DNA of 64,000 bases, taken from positions 41,937,593 through 42,001,592 of the forward strand of contig NC_079496.1 of the NCBI RefSeq assembly GCF_030052815.1. The letters run 5' to 3'. How positions within the stretch are numbered: position 1 is the first letter of the stretch; each line of letters begins with the position of its first letter. The notes under the pieces are model-generated. The model worked only from the letters and a program-made list of their open reading frames with translations, had not been told where the DNA came from and made no database searches. The DNA comes from Hevea brasiliensis. Taxonomy: Eukaryota; Streptophyta; Magnoliopsida; Malpighiales; Euphorbiaceae. The position numbers and the translations under genes were made by a program. This document shows positions 11,758 to 22,712 of the stretch, piece after piece.

Positions 11758-12184
11758 TAAAGAGAATAGGGTTGCCCTCGTGGATGTCCTTGTAATACTA
11801 CGATAATCTTAAAGAACATAAGGGAGTTTTTCAGGCCAATCCTTATATGTTTCGAACATTTTTTCCCAACTAGAACATTTCCATTCATATGTGGACCACA
11901 CATTTCTTGCAAGTATTTCTTTTATTATTTGCTCAGCCTGTTTTTTTATCACACATAAGAGTTTGTAGAATTGCCCCCCAGCTAAAGTAAGTTGAGTGGC
12001 TAATCCATGAATTGTTGCTCTATCTCTTTTGTAGGCTTATTGCGAGTATTCTCTCACTTCCAGAGACCTCCTTATGTCTTCATATCATTTTTCTTCTCCC
12101 TCTAGGTCCACATGTGCTACTATTAATCCTTCATAGCATGAAATTTTACTCCTCATTAGGATAACTAGCTAAGTCAACTTTTGA
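11758..12184 (-). pseudogene. Collapsed RNase H-integrase junction of N
   Basis: The minus strand shows scattered family-like pieces in different frames: a segment like the RNase H to integrase linker (YEDIRRSLEVREY, then ATIHGLATQLTLAGG) near 12060-11950, and a short piece of late integrase near 11800-11870. A full reverse transcriptase-RNase H-integrase stretch would need over 2.5 kb, but only about 430 bases separate the neighbours. Large internal deletions have therefore joined distant parts. Confidence 0.6.
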
Positions 12185-12448
12185 TCACTCTTTTCCTATG
12201 GGGACACCAGCGTGGCTTGGGAATCGACCATCTGATTTTAAGCTCGAGGCATGTGCTTCTTGGTACTTTGTTAACAAGGCTATAAATTTATCTCTTTCTT
12301 CTTGGGTTAAATCTTCAGCTAACTTAATGTCTTTAGGATTATTTGGTGTACCCAAATTAATAGGGATTAATTTTGATGCATTAATAGAAATAAATTCTAA
12401 ATGATTAAGAATGTCATGCATACGCCTATTAGAATAAACATCAAACAA
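12185..12448 (-). pseudogene. pol: Protease-reverse transcriptase linker of N
   Basis: An 87-residue frame with the Tat-type linker: LGTPNNPKDIKLAEDLTQEE then RDKFIALLTKYQE. In intact relatives the next residues lead into reverse transcriptase, but here the frame slips and stops. The YxDD catalytic region of reverse transcriptase is absent from the element. Confidence 0.75.
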
Positions 12449-12652
12449 GTAAGTAAAATCACTGGTTATGTTATTGATCTTTGCCTCAGAATCTTTATCA
12501 AGTACATCAGAATTGGAAACATCGTATCACTCGTGAGCATTACAAAAGACAAACTCAAACTTAGGAGTGTAACTTTAGGTTCCTGGCTTCCATGCAGTCT
12601 TTAGATCAATGGTGCTGATTTTCTGCTCTAATTCTTTCACATGTGATAACCC

Positions 12653-12862
12653 CTAATCATATGTCAAGGTAATTGCCCCCTCTTTCAAGAACTTAGGAGG
12701 CTTTGGCTCTTCTTCCTCTTCTGTTGGCTCATAGCCCAAACCATAACTCGTGATCTGTCCCATCATCTCAAGAAAAGTCACCAGACCATCTATACTTTCT
12801 CCTAGGCCTGTGCTAAGAAAAAACTCTATCCCTTTCTTCATAGTAGCCACTTTTAGATCCAT
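12653..12862 (-). pseudogene. G-patch-like segment between gag and pol of N
   Basis: A 69-residue frame with GLGYEPTEEEEEPKPP, typical of the glycine-rich, acidic region before pol in Tat/Ogre polyproteins. It has no separate catalytic role. Stops on either side cut it from gag and pol. Confidence 0.6.
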
Positions 12863-12944
12863 CTAGTTTTTATAGATCTCAAAAACTTGAAAATCAGACA
12901 CTAGTGGAACTAAACCATCTAGTTGTCATGCAACTGCCTCCTCA

Positions 12945-13330
12945 TCAAAATTGGTCCAAACATCTAAAAGGACCCTCATCATAGCTAGAATTATCACAAA
13001 TGTCAACAACCATTATAGATTGAGGTTCATTGGGCTTTTGGATGGGTTGGATAGGTTCACTGGGCTTTTGGATGGGTTGGATAGGTTCACTGGGCTTTTG
13101 GATGGGTTGGATAAAGTCAATAATTCTGTTAGGGTTATTTGGGGTGATGGAGATCATGTAGAGACCTGGTGTAGGTGGAAATTTTGGCTAGGCATGGGGC
13201 TTTTGGGTTGATTTTTTGGGTCAATTATCCTTTTGGCATCAATTAGGTCTTAGATATCATGCTTAAGTTGAAAGCATCAGCTACTGTCATAACTGTGGGC
13301 TTGGTAGAACCGACAACATTGGTTGATATC
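12945..13330 (-). pseudogene. gag: Gag C-terminus of N with zinc-finger remnant and PIQKPSE repeats
   Basis: Near 13320-13240 the minus strand reads CCRFYQAHSYDSS-stop-CFQLKH, then DLIDAK. This matches the Tat gag pattern of a Cys/His finger followed by a DLID motif, with two stops. Downstream, a 30-base unit repeated three times (about 13026-13115) encodes a proline-rich PIQPIQKPSE array. The product would bind RNA during packaging but is broken. Confidence 0.7.
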
Positions 13331-14542
13331 ATAGCTAGGTGGGAGTGGATTTGGTAGTGGTCTGGGTGCTAAGAGCTATAGGAGGTCTTGAACTTTGAGA
13401 TGCTCCAAAACTTTGGATAAGGGTTGGCTGAATTGGAAAAAATCTCCTTGAGGTGTGAGACACAATTTGAACCTCAATAACTTTAATGCCACTTAATTGG
13501 CCTACGTCGGGGCCTCTTTCTAAAGTTGATCACAATTTTCTCTTCTAGCTCAAACATCATGGCGTTCAATATTTCATCAAGCACAGCCATAGTTTCTTCC
13601 ATCTTAAATAGTGTAGATGAAATCCTTACTAGTCTCATCCCTTTCCCTAACCCAAGTGACCTGATTGGAAGTCTCTTTAGTGTGTTTTGAGGCTATGTTT
13701 GCTCAACAACATAGGATTTAAGGGTTAACCTAAGTATGCTATGTACATGAATGCAATGCATGAATGGACCATTTTCTTCTTCTTTTTTTTTTTTTTTTTT
13801 TTTGCCTTTACTTTTACAAAATGAAAACTGAACCATACCAATAGAATGAAAACTGAACCAAAACTAGACCATATAAACTGAACTAAAATCGGACCAAAGA
13901 CTGACTCAAAACTGAAAAAAAAATCTCGAGGCGAATCTAGCCCCCTTATACCTTCAACTCTCACGTGCAGGGAAAAAATTCTATCCTAGGCTATGGTACA
14001 CTGGACACACCAACAGGGGATGGTCCAGGACGATCCTTCCCTCACAAATAAAGGATTTATATCCTTAAAGTTTAACCATAAGTAAGCATCCTCTTGCTTA
14101 ACATGGGTTTTGAAATGGACTTAGGCCTATACACACATTGGGCCTATGCATAGGCCTAGGTTCATCTCAACTACCACTAGAACTTATGGTTTGAACAGTA
14201 AGGTTATAAATCTAGCACAACAAAAATCTACGGGGTACCTAGGGTTAAAATCTATGGCTCATGGGCTTCATCGGGTAGGAAAAGGGTCACCCATGCGAGA
14301 GCTTGTCCATTAAGCACAACGGCCGGAGCTGTGGCTCTTTTATATACTCGAAGGTACAGGCATGGGGTGCTAGCATTCACCAATTCGTCATAGCTCGAGT
14401 AGAGTTATGGTTTCCTTGGCTAGTACTAACGGGGCTAAAAAGGGTAAGAGTGATCCGTGTGATAGTGTAGTGCAATACAAAAAGTTTAACAGAGGAATAA
14501 TATTAGACTAATAGAAACATGTTGGAGTAACTATCCATTTAG
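13331..14542 (-). other. Gag N-terminal remnants and 5' leader of N
   Basis: Short gag-like pieces with stops are visible to about 13720 on the minus strand, but no capsid domain can be assigned with confidence. From 13725 to 14542 lies the untranslated leader between primer site and gag. It includes a T-run of about 20 bases at 13784-13803. No gene is seen. Confidence 0.55.
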
Positions 14543-14560
14543 TCCCCAGTGGAGTCGCCA
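14543..14560 (-). other. Primer-binding site of element N (tRNA-Arg type)
   Basis: The minus strand reads TGGCGACTCCACTGGGGA, three bases from the LTR edge at 14564. It is the complement of a tRNA 3' end finishing in CCA and is the tRNA-Arg-type site known from Tat/Ogre elements. Confidence 0.85.
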
Positions 14561-14563
14561 AAC

Positions 14564-17517
14564 TGTAGGGGTGAGGGCGTGAGGCGAAATATCATCCATT
14601 AGAATTATATAAAATGCACCAGGTAATGCCCAGGAAAGATGGTGGAGTCACAATGGTCTCACTTAAGTACCACCTCCTTAGACAGCATTTCCTTGAAATG
14701 AAATTCATACAATCCTAATAGAATCAAACCCTTTGGTAAGTCCGTCTTCCCATAACACTACCACGGTACTAAGGATTTATGTCACGAAGGCATAAATAGA
14801 CAGAGTCGCCACCCGGGTAATAACTGGGACATATTCAGTGTTTCTTTCGAGGGTCATGGATGGCAACTTACTCCTTGCAGAGTTTTCACAACCGTCATTA
14901 CCATAGCCCAATGTCTAGGTTCGGGATAGTGGGTGCGTAAGGGGAAGGTGTTAGGCACCCCTTACGCCTGCTCTAACCTCGTTAATTCAGTGCAGTCCTC
15001 TACTAATGTTTCTAGAAGTCTTGTTTATTATTCCTTTATTAAACTTTATCCTAAAAAATGCAATTCTAATCCTACACACGCAAGTAATTCACAAAAAGGG
15101 TTGTTGTTTACACACAATTTTCATGCACAAGTAATTCCTATCTATGGGGTTGCTAATTATTTAAATGATATTTACCAGATGACTAAAATTAATTTATTAT
15201 TGGGAATTTAATTTACAAACAAATTCAATTTCAAATAACCCTATGTTTCTATTTAACCTAATTAATTAATTTTCACCAAGTTACCCTAAGGATAATTGAA
15301 CTAAGTTAATTATGTACATGTGTAATTTATTCTAATATCACATAAGTCCCAAACACTCACATCCTAATAAAGATTTCTAACATGCAAATTTATTTTACAA
15401 TTACCAAGTATTAAATTAAATTTATTTTACATGCCAATATTAGTTTAATTTACAAACAAGATTAATTTTAATTTACAAAGTATTTATTTAAATTAATTAC
15501 ATGCAAAAGTCAGTTAAATTAAAAACAAAGTTAATTTTAATTTACCAAATAAAAGTTCTATTATTACTATAGTTTCATGCCAATGGTTATTCAAGAAGTC
15601 TTAGAGCTACTTAATCATTTGGTAAATGCGATTGCCATTGGGGCAAGCTACCCTTAAAAGGGTCTTCTCTTCTAGTATGGCAATGATATCCCTGGCTTAC
15701 TCCCGTTTAGCTCCATATAAGCTCCGCGCAAATGCCCTCTTTGGTACTTACCTTAGGGCTACTTACCAATTTTGTTTGTAATAAAAAATAAAGAAACTAA
15801 AGAAAATAAAAGAAATAAAGAAAATATTAATAACAATTTACATTGGATTCTAACTCTAGTCTCCTAAAGGGTTAAGATTCCTAATTAGTTACAACTACCT
15901 AATGGTCTAAGTCTTCTAACATGATCAAACACTTTATAACACTTCTTGAATTAAAAGAATACAGAAAATAGATCAAATATCAATTAAAACCTAAGAAAAT
16001 ACAAGAACATGCATAAATATACAATTTTCAAATTCTGGCAGATTAACAGTAGCAAGAAATTTGATTTTTTAAAAATAGTTAAACATGCCTAAAAATCATA
16101 AAAAAATTACAGAAGATAGCCTACATATCATACAGTAACATAAAATTTATAAATCAAACAAAACCCTAGCCGAATGATCTACATAAATCGTAACTCTTCT
16201 ACGTGACAGAATCGTACTACTTTTTTGTAAAATTCATAACTCATTAACCACAAAAGATATGAATGCAAAACCAATTGGAAAAGATTCATAAGATTCTGAA
16301 GTTAATTTTAGACACTAGATTTGCACATATGGGCTCCACAAGTCGGATATCCTGCAAATCAGATTTTACAGGAACCCTAACTTCAAACAGCCATAACTTA
16401 CAAAATATTAAAGCTTTTTTAGTGATTCTTGAGCCTAAAATTAATGGAATTTCGTGTAGAATATGAATATAATTTTTACAAATTTTTTACAGATTCGGAA
16501 AATAAAGAAAAATAATAAAAATACGAGAGACAGAAACTAAACATGTGCAGAGTTGTGTATCCCCTCAAATTAAACATGATTACATGATCAATATGAACAT
16601 ATAAAATAAATTGAAGACAAAGAGCATAGAATTAAAATATTGTGTGGCATAGATCTTGAAAAGAAAACAATAAAAACTGACCTTCTAGAAATCTTGTATG
16701 AAAATCTTCTTGAAGAAAAGAAAAAATAAGGAAGAACTCAAAGAGTCTTGAATATCTCTAAATTTCTTATAGCTTTGAATTTTCTCTTCCTCTTTCCTCC
16801 CATCATCCCCTTCTTCTCTTCTCTAGTAGGGTATTTATAGGGTTTTGGGAGAGAGGTGTGATAGGGTTTGGAGTCTTAGGATGATAAAGTTTAGATGACT
16901 TAAACAACTACAATTGCAGAATTCGAATAAGACTGGGATATGGGTGAGGTGTTTCAACCAATAGGAAGACAGAAAAAAATGGAAGGCACCAATAGGGAAT
17001 GAGGAAGAGGTGTGGTAGGATTTGGAGTCTTAGGGTGATAAAGTTCAGATGACTTAAACAACTGCGATTGCAGAATTCGAATAAGACTGGGATATGGGTG
17101 AGGTGTTTCAACCAATAGGAAGACAGGAAAAAATGGAAGGCACCAATAGGGAGTGAGGAAGAGAGTGGGGCCAAGGAGGAGAGAGATATTTTATTATTTT
17201 AATTTTTAGAAAATAATTAAATGGGTCCCATTTAAAATTCATAACTAGGCTTTCTTAGGCCCATAGAGCCCAATTAAACTTAATTAGATCCATTTAAGAA
17301 CTACCCATATTAAATTTAAACAAAATAAAATTTTATTTAAATTTAATTAAATTAATTTCCCCAAAACATTATTATTATTTTTATTTTTTCAAGATCATGC
17401 CACAGAATTAATAATTCAGCTCCATGACTTCAATTATATCTTACAGTCATATAATTTTTCATCATCGGGTTTCCCACGGCCTCAATGCACATACTCATTA
17501 CAAATTAAGGGTCTACA
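14564..17517 (-). repeat. Right LTR of element N (5' LTR in element sense)
   Basis: It matches 6615-9591 with stretches over 500 bases identical (for example about 15001-15560 against 7024-7613). Differences sit in small clusters near positions 14695, 14735, 14965, 15615 and 15725, plus the 23-base gap at about 16327. It includes the 154-base duplication at 16853-17160. Confidence 0.95.
16832..16839 (-). promoter_or_regulatory. TATA box of the functional LTR of N
   Basis: TATAAATA on the minus strand, followed by a purine-rich leader of about 100 bases. Transcription should start about 30 bases downstream, near 16800, and run toward 14564 and into the element. Confidence 0.6.
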
Positions 17518-17705
17518 AGCTCATAATTAATTTACAACTTCAAGGTACAATTTGAATTTGCAACTGCTCAAAACCAAAAACAAAATATACATACAGTGAA
17601 TATACATTACATTACAAAATACAAAATACGATATACTCACTATACCTAAAAATCTCTCGCTGGCGGTACTAGCAGCCTAGTCTGCTGCCCTATCTGTCTG
17701 TCTAC

Positions 17706-20255
17706 CTGCGACAGCAATAAAAAGCTATCGCTGAGACAATGTCTCAGTGGTGCACAACATTAACCAAATACAAATTTTAAATCACAATTCATAAATCATA
17801 TCAATAGTGGATACTTAAAACCATGGTTAAATTCAAGACAATGAATGTCATAAGGAATTTAAACTCCAATTCACAAATTATCAAAATTCATAATAACACA
17901 ATTTAGTCAAATAGTTTAAGAATACCGTATTGTCAATTCATGCACAATTTGATCAAATAACTGAATAATACCTTTTTGCAAATCGATAACACAATTGATC
18001 AAATAACTGAATAATATCGTTTTGCAAATCAATAACACAATTCGATCAAATAATTGAATAATATCGTTTTGCAAATCAATAACACAATTCGATCAAATAA
18101 TTGAATAATATCGTTTTGCAAATCAATAACACAATTCGATCAAATAATTGAATAATATCATGTTGCCAATCAATAACACAATTTAGGTCATGACACAAAT
18201 TTTTCCATATATGCCGTGTTGTACACCACGACAAGACATACTCACCCCAATAATCGAAATCAATGAGGGAGGAAGCTAGCTATCTAATGAGTACTCATCC
18301 ATACTCACCTCAGACTGGGAAGTCAAAGAGGGAGGAACATAATCATACTCACCCCAGACTGGTAAGTCAAAGAGGGAGGAATAACCACACTCACCCCATT
18401 AATGGAGGAGGAACATAGTATCAGTGTCATGCCAATTGTGAGTCAAAACAATTCCAAACATTTTATTCAAATGATCCGTAATAATCCAATAAATTTCCAA
18501 AGTTATAATTTCATTCACAAAATGGCAACACAATTCGTAATTCACTTCAATTTCCACAAAACCATTTCTGATTGCTTTTCAATCAATAAGTATCCATCAA
18601 TATCATTCAAACAATTTTTCACAGTTTCAAACCATTCACAATGTTTTTCAATCAATAAGTGTCCATCAAACATATTTCCACAATTTAAAACAATAATATA
18701 CAAATAGTCAATATTTATTTCAATTGAAAATAATTCAAAAGAAACAGTTGTTGTGCACAAACCTCTGATATTTGTCTCCGGGTCCTGACTCAGTATTTCT
18801 TTCCCTTTTCTTTGAGTCCTTGTTAACTGAGAAACACAATTCGAAGTGTTTCAGTACCAAATTAAATTGTCTGTATCGATGGTGTTTGGTAAATAATGCA
18901 CTGAACTCAATTATTCACTTAATCACCTAATATACCGACCCTCGATGCGTTTTAGGTAAATTAGGTTTTAGTGTCGTTAATATGTCACACTCGATAGGGT
19001 CTTAGGTTTGGTATGTTTTACCAAAGTCATTTCCTTGCTTAGTGCACTTTAATGCAAATTGCTGGATTCCGGGATACTGGTTTGACCTAGCCGGACGGCC
19101 TAGTTCCCTTGGTTTTCGGGTTTCGGTCAAAACTACAAACTTGTAGATCTAGGTCTTATTGCACGCGGGGAAAAATTTCAGGTCAATCCGAGTTAAGTAG
19201 ACCAAGTTATGGTCATTATACTATTGCTGGTCAAATGGTATCATTTTAGGTCAATTTTAGGTCAAATTGGTCAATTCTGGTTCGGCCTGTTTTTGGACCC
19301 GAACTTGTGCAAGTTGTTTGACTTGCTTATGGTCATTTCTGGGCTTTGGTGTCTTCATAAGACTTGTAGGTATGGGTCTTAACTATTCTTGGTTAAAATT
19401 TCAGGTCAATTGGACCTGTTTTGAGTGAGTTATGGCCTAAACACTCACTGCTGCCCAATTGGTCATTTTTCAGGTCCTAATTGCACCTAATCCGAATTGG
19501 TCATTTTCTAAGGTCACCTTGCAAGCAGAATTTTGGTATGGTTTCTCAATGAAAGTTGGCACATTTTGTGCCTAGTTTCACCTCAAATTGGTCTCATACC
19601 AATTGAGGTTACACATTTAAGGTTATAGGCTAGAATGTACACTGTCCTCAATATGCCTTTCACACCCCACTTCAAACACATATTTACCTTTGCAATTTGT
19701 TTACTTACCTACCAATCTGTTTTGGTACATTACCAAAAGCATTTTCTACATTACATTAACATTACTTTGGGCAGATTACCATTACCCTCAACACACCAAA
19801 TATAATTCACATTTACAATTTCTAAGTACCATTACATACACACCTAACCATTACAAATTTTACATACACTTTACAATATCAATCTACATACATATCATCA
19901 ATCCTTCTAGGTCAATATTCTGCCTACACTTCCTTCAATATATACATTTACTCAAGTGTTCCCAAGCTGCATAAACCTTCTTCAACATCAAAGTGCCGTC
20001 CAACTTACCAATTCCCATCCAAGTGCATAAATCACCATATAAACATGAAGTAATTCACTAGGTTACTAACTCACCATGATCAACATTATTTCCCATCAAT
20101 TATATGCATAATAAATCATCAAATGTGTGACCCCATGGCTGTCCAAAAATGGCTATCTCAATAACTATTTAAACTTCAAAATTTCCTTCACAAAACTAAC
20201 ACCCATAACATAAACATAAAGTTTAACAAGGAAATTCTCAAAAATGTAAACTTAC
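17706..20255 (-). other. Predicted intron inside the LTR of A
   Basis: On the minus strand ACAAAG precedes GTAAGTTTAC at 20255 and the interval ends GCTGTCGCAG at 17706, followed by GTAGAC. The span is 2550 bases. The same two sites occur at matching places in the LTRs of B, E and H. It covers the minisatellite arrays and the GGTCAA cluster. This is a prediction; no transcript data are available. Confidence 0.5.
17943..18178. repeat. Five-copy 47-base minisatellite in LTR of A
   Basis: gatcaaataa recurs at 17951, 17997, 18044, 18091 and 18138. Equivalent arrays are at 530-775 and 63330-63570. Confidence 0.93.
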
Positions 20256-21135
20256 CTTTGTTTGTAACTTGCTAAACCCTCACCAAACTTCTCAAATTTG
20301 GTATCAATATCTTCCTTGTGATGTGTAGACCATTTTTTATGAAGGAACTTAAAGGATTGGAGTTGAAAATGGGGAGGTTAAGTGAGCTCATGCAAAAAGT
20401 CAGTGGTGGATTCTTTCATCTTCATTCACGGCATGGTTGAGCTAAGAGAGGAAGATGAACTTTGAGTGGGAATAATCTGCCCACTTACAAGTATAATTAA
20501 TCATTTTAATGTTCTTAGTGGTCCACTAGCAAAATTAAATCATATTTTAAGCTAACTTCCCACTTATTCCACATTTACCCCATGATTTTAGCTATTTTCT
20601 TTAGGTACCACCAAATTAATTTTTCATTTCATTTTCTAAGTGTAATATTATTTATTTTTAATGGACATTTAGGTCAAAAGACAATTCGGGATGTCAAATG
20701 ACCATAATGCCCCTGTTCGGGTTACATTCCCGATTTTTCGGTATTACCGGGTTTTGTCTGTTTTTCGATTTCTCACTTTTCTTTGTACTATTTATTTAAT
20801 TTTTCTTTGATATTTCTAATGATATTTATTCTTCAACAAGGGTCTATTTATGTCCCAAAAATGTTTTTCAGGGTTCCCATGATCCAAGGCGATCAACGGT
20901 CCACGCCGTGACTTCCGATCTGAATCACCTATCGTTAGGTTTCCCGGCTCGTTTAACTTGATCACATTTCTTTGCTATCATTTTTCCTTTTTTTTTTATT
21001 GTACTTTCTTTTCTTGTATTTCATTATTTTATGTCTCCTCACTCTCATTGAAGTGTGGTTTTAGGCATCCTAGCTGTCCGGTCGGCACTGGTCACCGGAA
21101 CAGCAGAACGCACTACCGAACTTAGGGGTGTTACA

Positions 21136-21639
21136 CTTCCTCTCTTCTTCTTCATCTCTCATCAATTTAAAGAGAATTGCCAATATTCTCTTAAATTAAA
21201 GTTGCTAGAAATTGTTTCTAGTGTCCAATATACATCTGCAACCTCTCTAAAGGCAAAACCTCAATTTCTAATTGATTGGAAAGGCTTGAGAAGTTGTTCA
21301 AGGGGCTGCCATTGGTGATCTTAGTGTGGACAAGCTAGAGGGATAACATCTGGGGTCCTAGGTGCTTCACAAAGGTACTAAACACATCTACAGTGCATCA
21401 AAAGGTTAGTGCATATGTTCTTGAATTAATCTAGGGTTCTAATGAATTAATTTATTAATTCTAAAATCTTAAATGACAAATGTAGATCCAAATACATATT
21501 AAAAGTGTTTTAATATACTATTGAACATTGAAATCAATAGGTAAAAAAATGAATCTTGCATGATGCATGAGACCCTAAAAGAAAATTTTTGAATTCAATG
21601 TTCTAATCTAATAATTGTCATGCTTCCGCTCCGTCACAC
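21136..21639. other. Unassigned repeat-like fragment beside element A
   Basis: A 500-base stretch between the end of A and the recognisable LTR of C. It contains a T/C-rich start, a possible splice site (caaaaggttagtgc) and, near its end, catgcttccgctcc, which recalls the end of Ty1/copia LTRs. No protein frame is supported. It may be the 3' part of a copia LTR truncated by A; that is a guess. Confidence 0.3.
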
Positions 21640-22712
21640 AGGCCATGTACTTTACCCTAGGAAGACTTCTGTTTGAACCTCAATTCCCTTCCATTCATTC
21701 CGAATAGACTTTTAAGGCTTTTGGGACTCTAAAACATGACACTGAGGCACCTAATATAAATACTAAAAGACTAAAACATGCAGGGGAGATAGTTTAAGTT
21801 AGTTGAGTTTAGTTCAAAGAATTCACCTCACATATAAACACTAGTTTTCTAAGCAATTTGGAGAGAATCTACATCATGCTCAAGGAGAAGGACTCTCAAC
21901 TGAAGTTCTAAAATTTAAGGCTACAGAATCCTTATTCTGGGTTCTTTTATTATATTTCTTCAAATTGTCTTAAGTTATTTTATTTTAATTTCATTATGTT
22001 TGTTAAACTGACCATAAGTGAGTGGTTTGTCTAATTTTAGGATTAGAAGAGTAGCACTTTCAATAACTACTATGGATATATACTGAGGTTATTTAATGGA
22101 TTTGAGTTTTGCTCTTTGATTCAATATTCTATGTTCTTAATGCATGATATGTGTTGGTACTCACTTAGTTATAATATGAGATACTAATTGAAGAACTAAA
22201 AGGTGAAGACTAGTATTGGAAATCAAAATTTTGAACTTAGGAAATCTGACCTAGAGATAGGCTAAAATCCTTTGTGGAATTAATCAAAAAGCTTAAAATG
22301 TTTTAATTAAGACTAATCGCTACTAAAGTAAGGTTTAGGTTCATTAAAATACACCTTAGGCTCCTTGAGAGAGGGCTTAAGATATCTTAGGATTAATTTT
22401 CATCAAAGTAATAATTCTCAATCTATTATATAAGTATGGTTAAGTCTATAATAAAGTTGAAGTGTGAAATCTTAATTCTGGAATTGCTTTAGTGAATTGT
22501 TTTATAAATTAAGTTTATAGCTTTGTCTTCCTTTAATTCTCAGCATCTATAGTAGTTTAGAATTAATCTCTCAACACATTCAATAGTTTAAATAGTTTAA
22601 ATTGTTGTTTAGCTTGGTACTTATGCCTATAAATTCCTCGCGGGAATGATATTCTACTTACTATTGTATTACTTATTTATGATTCGTGCACTTGTAGGGT
22701 TGTAAACTAGCA
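21640..22712 (+). repeat. Left LTR remnant of Athila-like element C
   Basis: It aligns over about 1 kb with 36420-37449, including blocks around aggtgaaga-ta-tattgga, cttgagagagg, and the end ggaatgatattctacttac...cgtgcacttg. Divergence between the two copies is large (many substitutions and indels), so C is much older than A, B or N. The first part of the LTR is missing. The exact end (about 22712) is approximate. Confidence 0.65.

Larger units (their letters stand above)
6615..17517 (-). mobile_element. Element N: complete Tat/Ogre-like Ty3/gypsy element nested in the LTR of A
   Basis: It is a 10.9 kb insertion with TG...CA ends and an exact 5-base target duplication agctc at 6610-6614 and 17518-17522. 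The LTRs are 2977 and 2954 bp. The primer site beside the right LTR matches the tRNA-Arg type used by Tat/Ogre elements, so the coding strand is minus. The 5 kb interior has gag and pol remnants and a 3' untranslated zone full of tandem repeats, typical of this lineage. Reverse transcriptase, most of RNase H and the integrase core are missing, so it is a deletion derivative. It must have been copied by enzymes supplied by another element. Long identical stretches between its LTRs make it recent. Confidence 0.93.
1..21135 (-). mobile_element. Chromovirus A, non-autonomous Ty3/gypsy LTR element (left end outside window)
   Basis: Two near-identical LTRs of about 4 kb flank a 2.5 kb interior. The LTR orientation is minus: a primer site complementary to tRNA-Met lies beside the right LTR and a degenerate polypurine tract beside the left one. 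The left LTR lacks about 302 bases that lie before the window, judged by aligning position 1 with position 6506. The right LTR is split by element N, so the uninterrupted element would be about 10.5 kb. The interior carries only a broken gag; protease, reverse transcriptase, RNase H and integrase are absent. The first bases after the right LTR are cttcc, the expected target duplication, but the matching copy is off the left edge. Confidence 0.88.
17523..21135 (-). repeat. Right LTR of chromovirus A, second part
   Basis: It resumes exactly where 6614 broke off, after the duplicated agctc, and ends in tgttaca. It holds five copies of a 47-base unit at 17943-18178, a second array at about 18230-18415, six GGTCAA boxes in 19181-19409, the 5S-like module at 20910-20958 and the predicted LTR intron 20255-17706. 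It is the cleaner of the two A copies: motifs intact here are scrambled in the left LTR. Confidence 0.92.
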
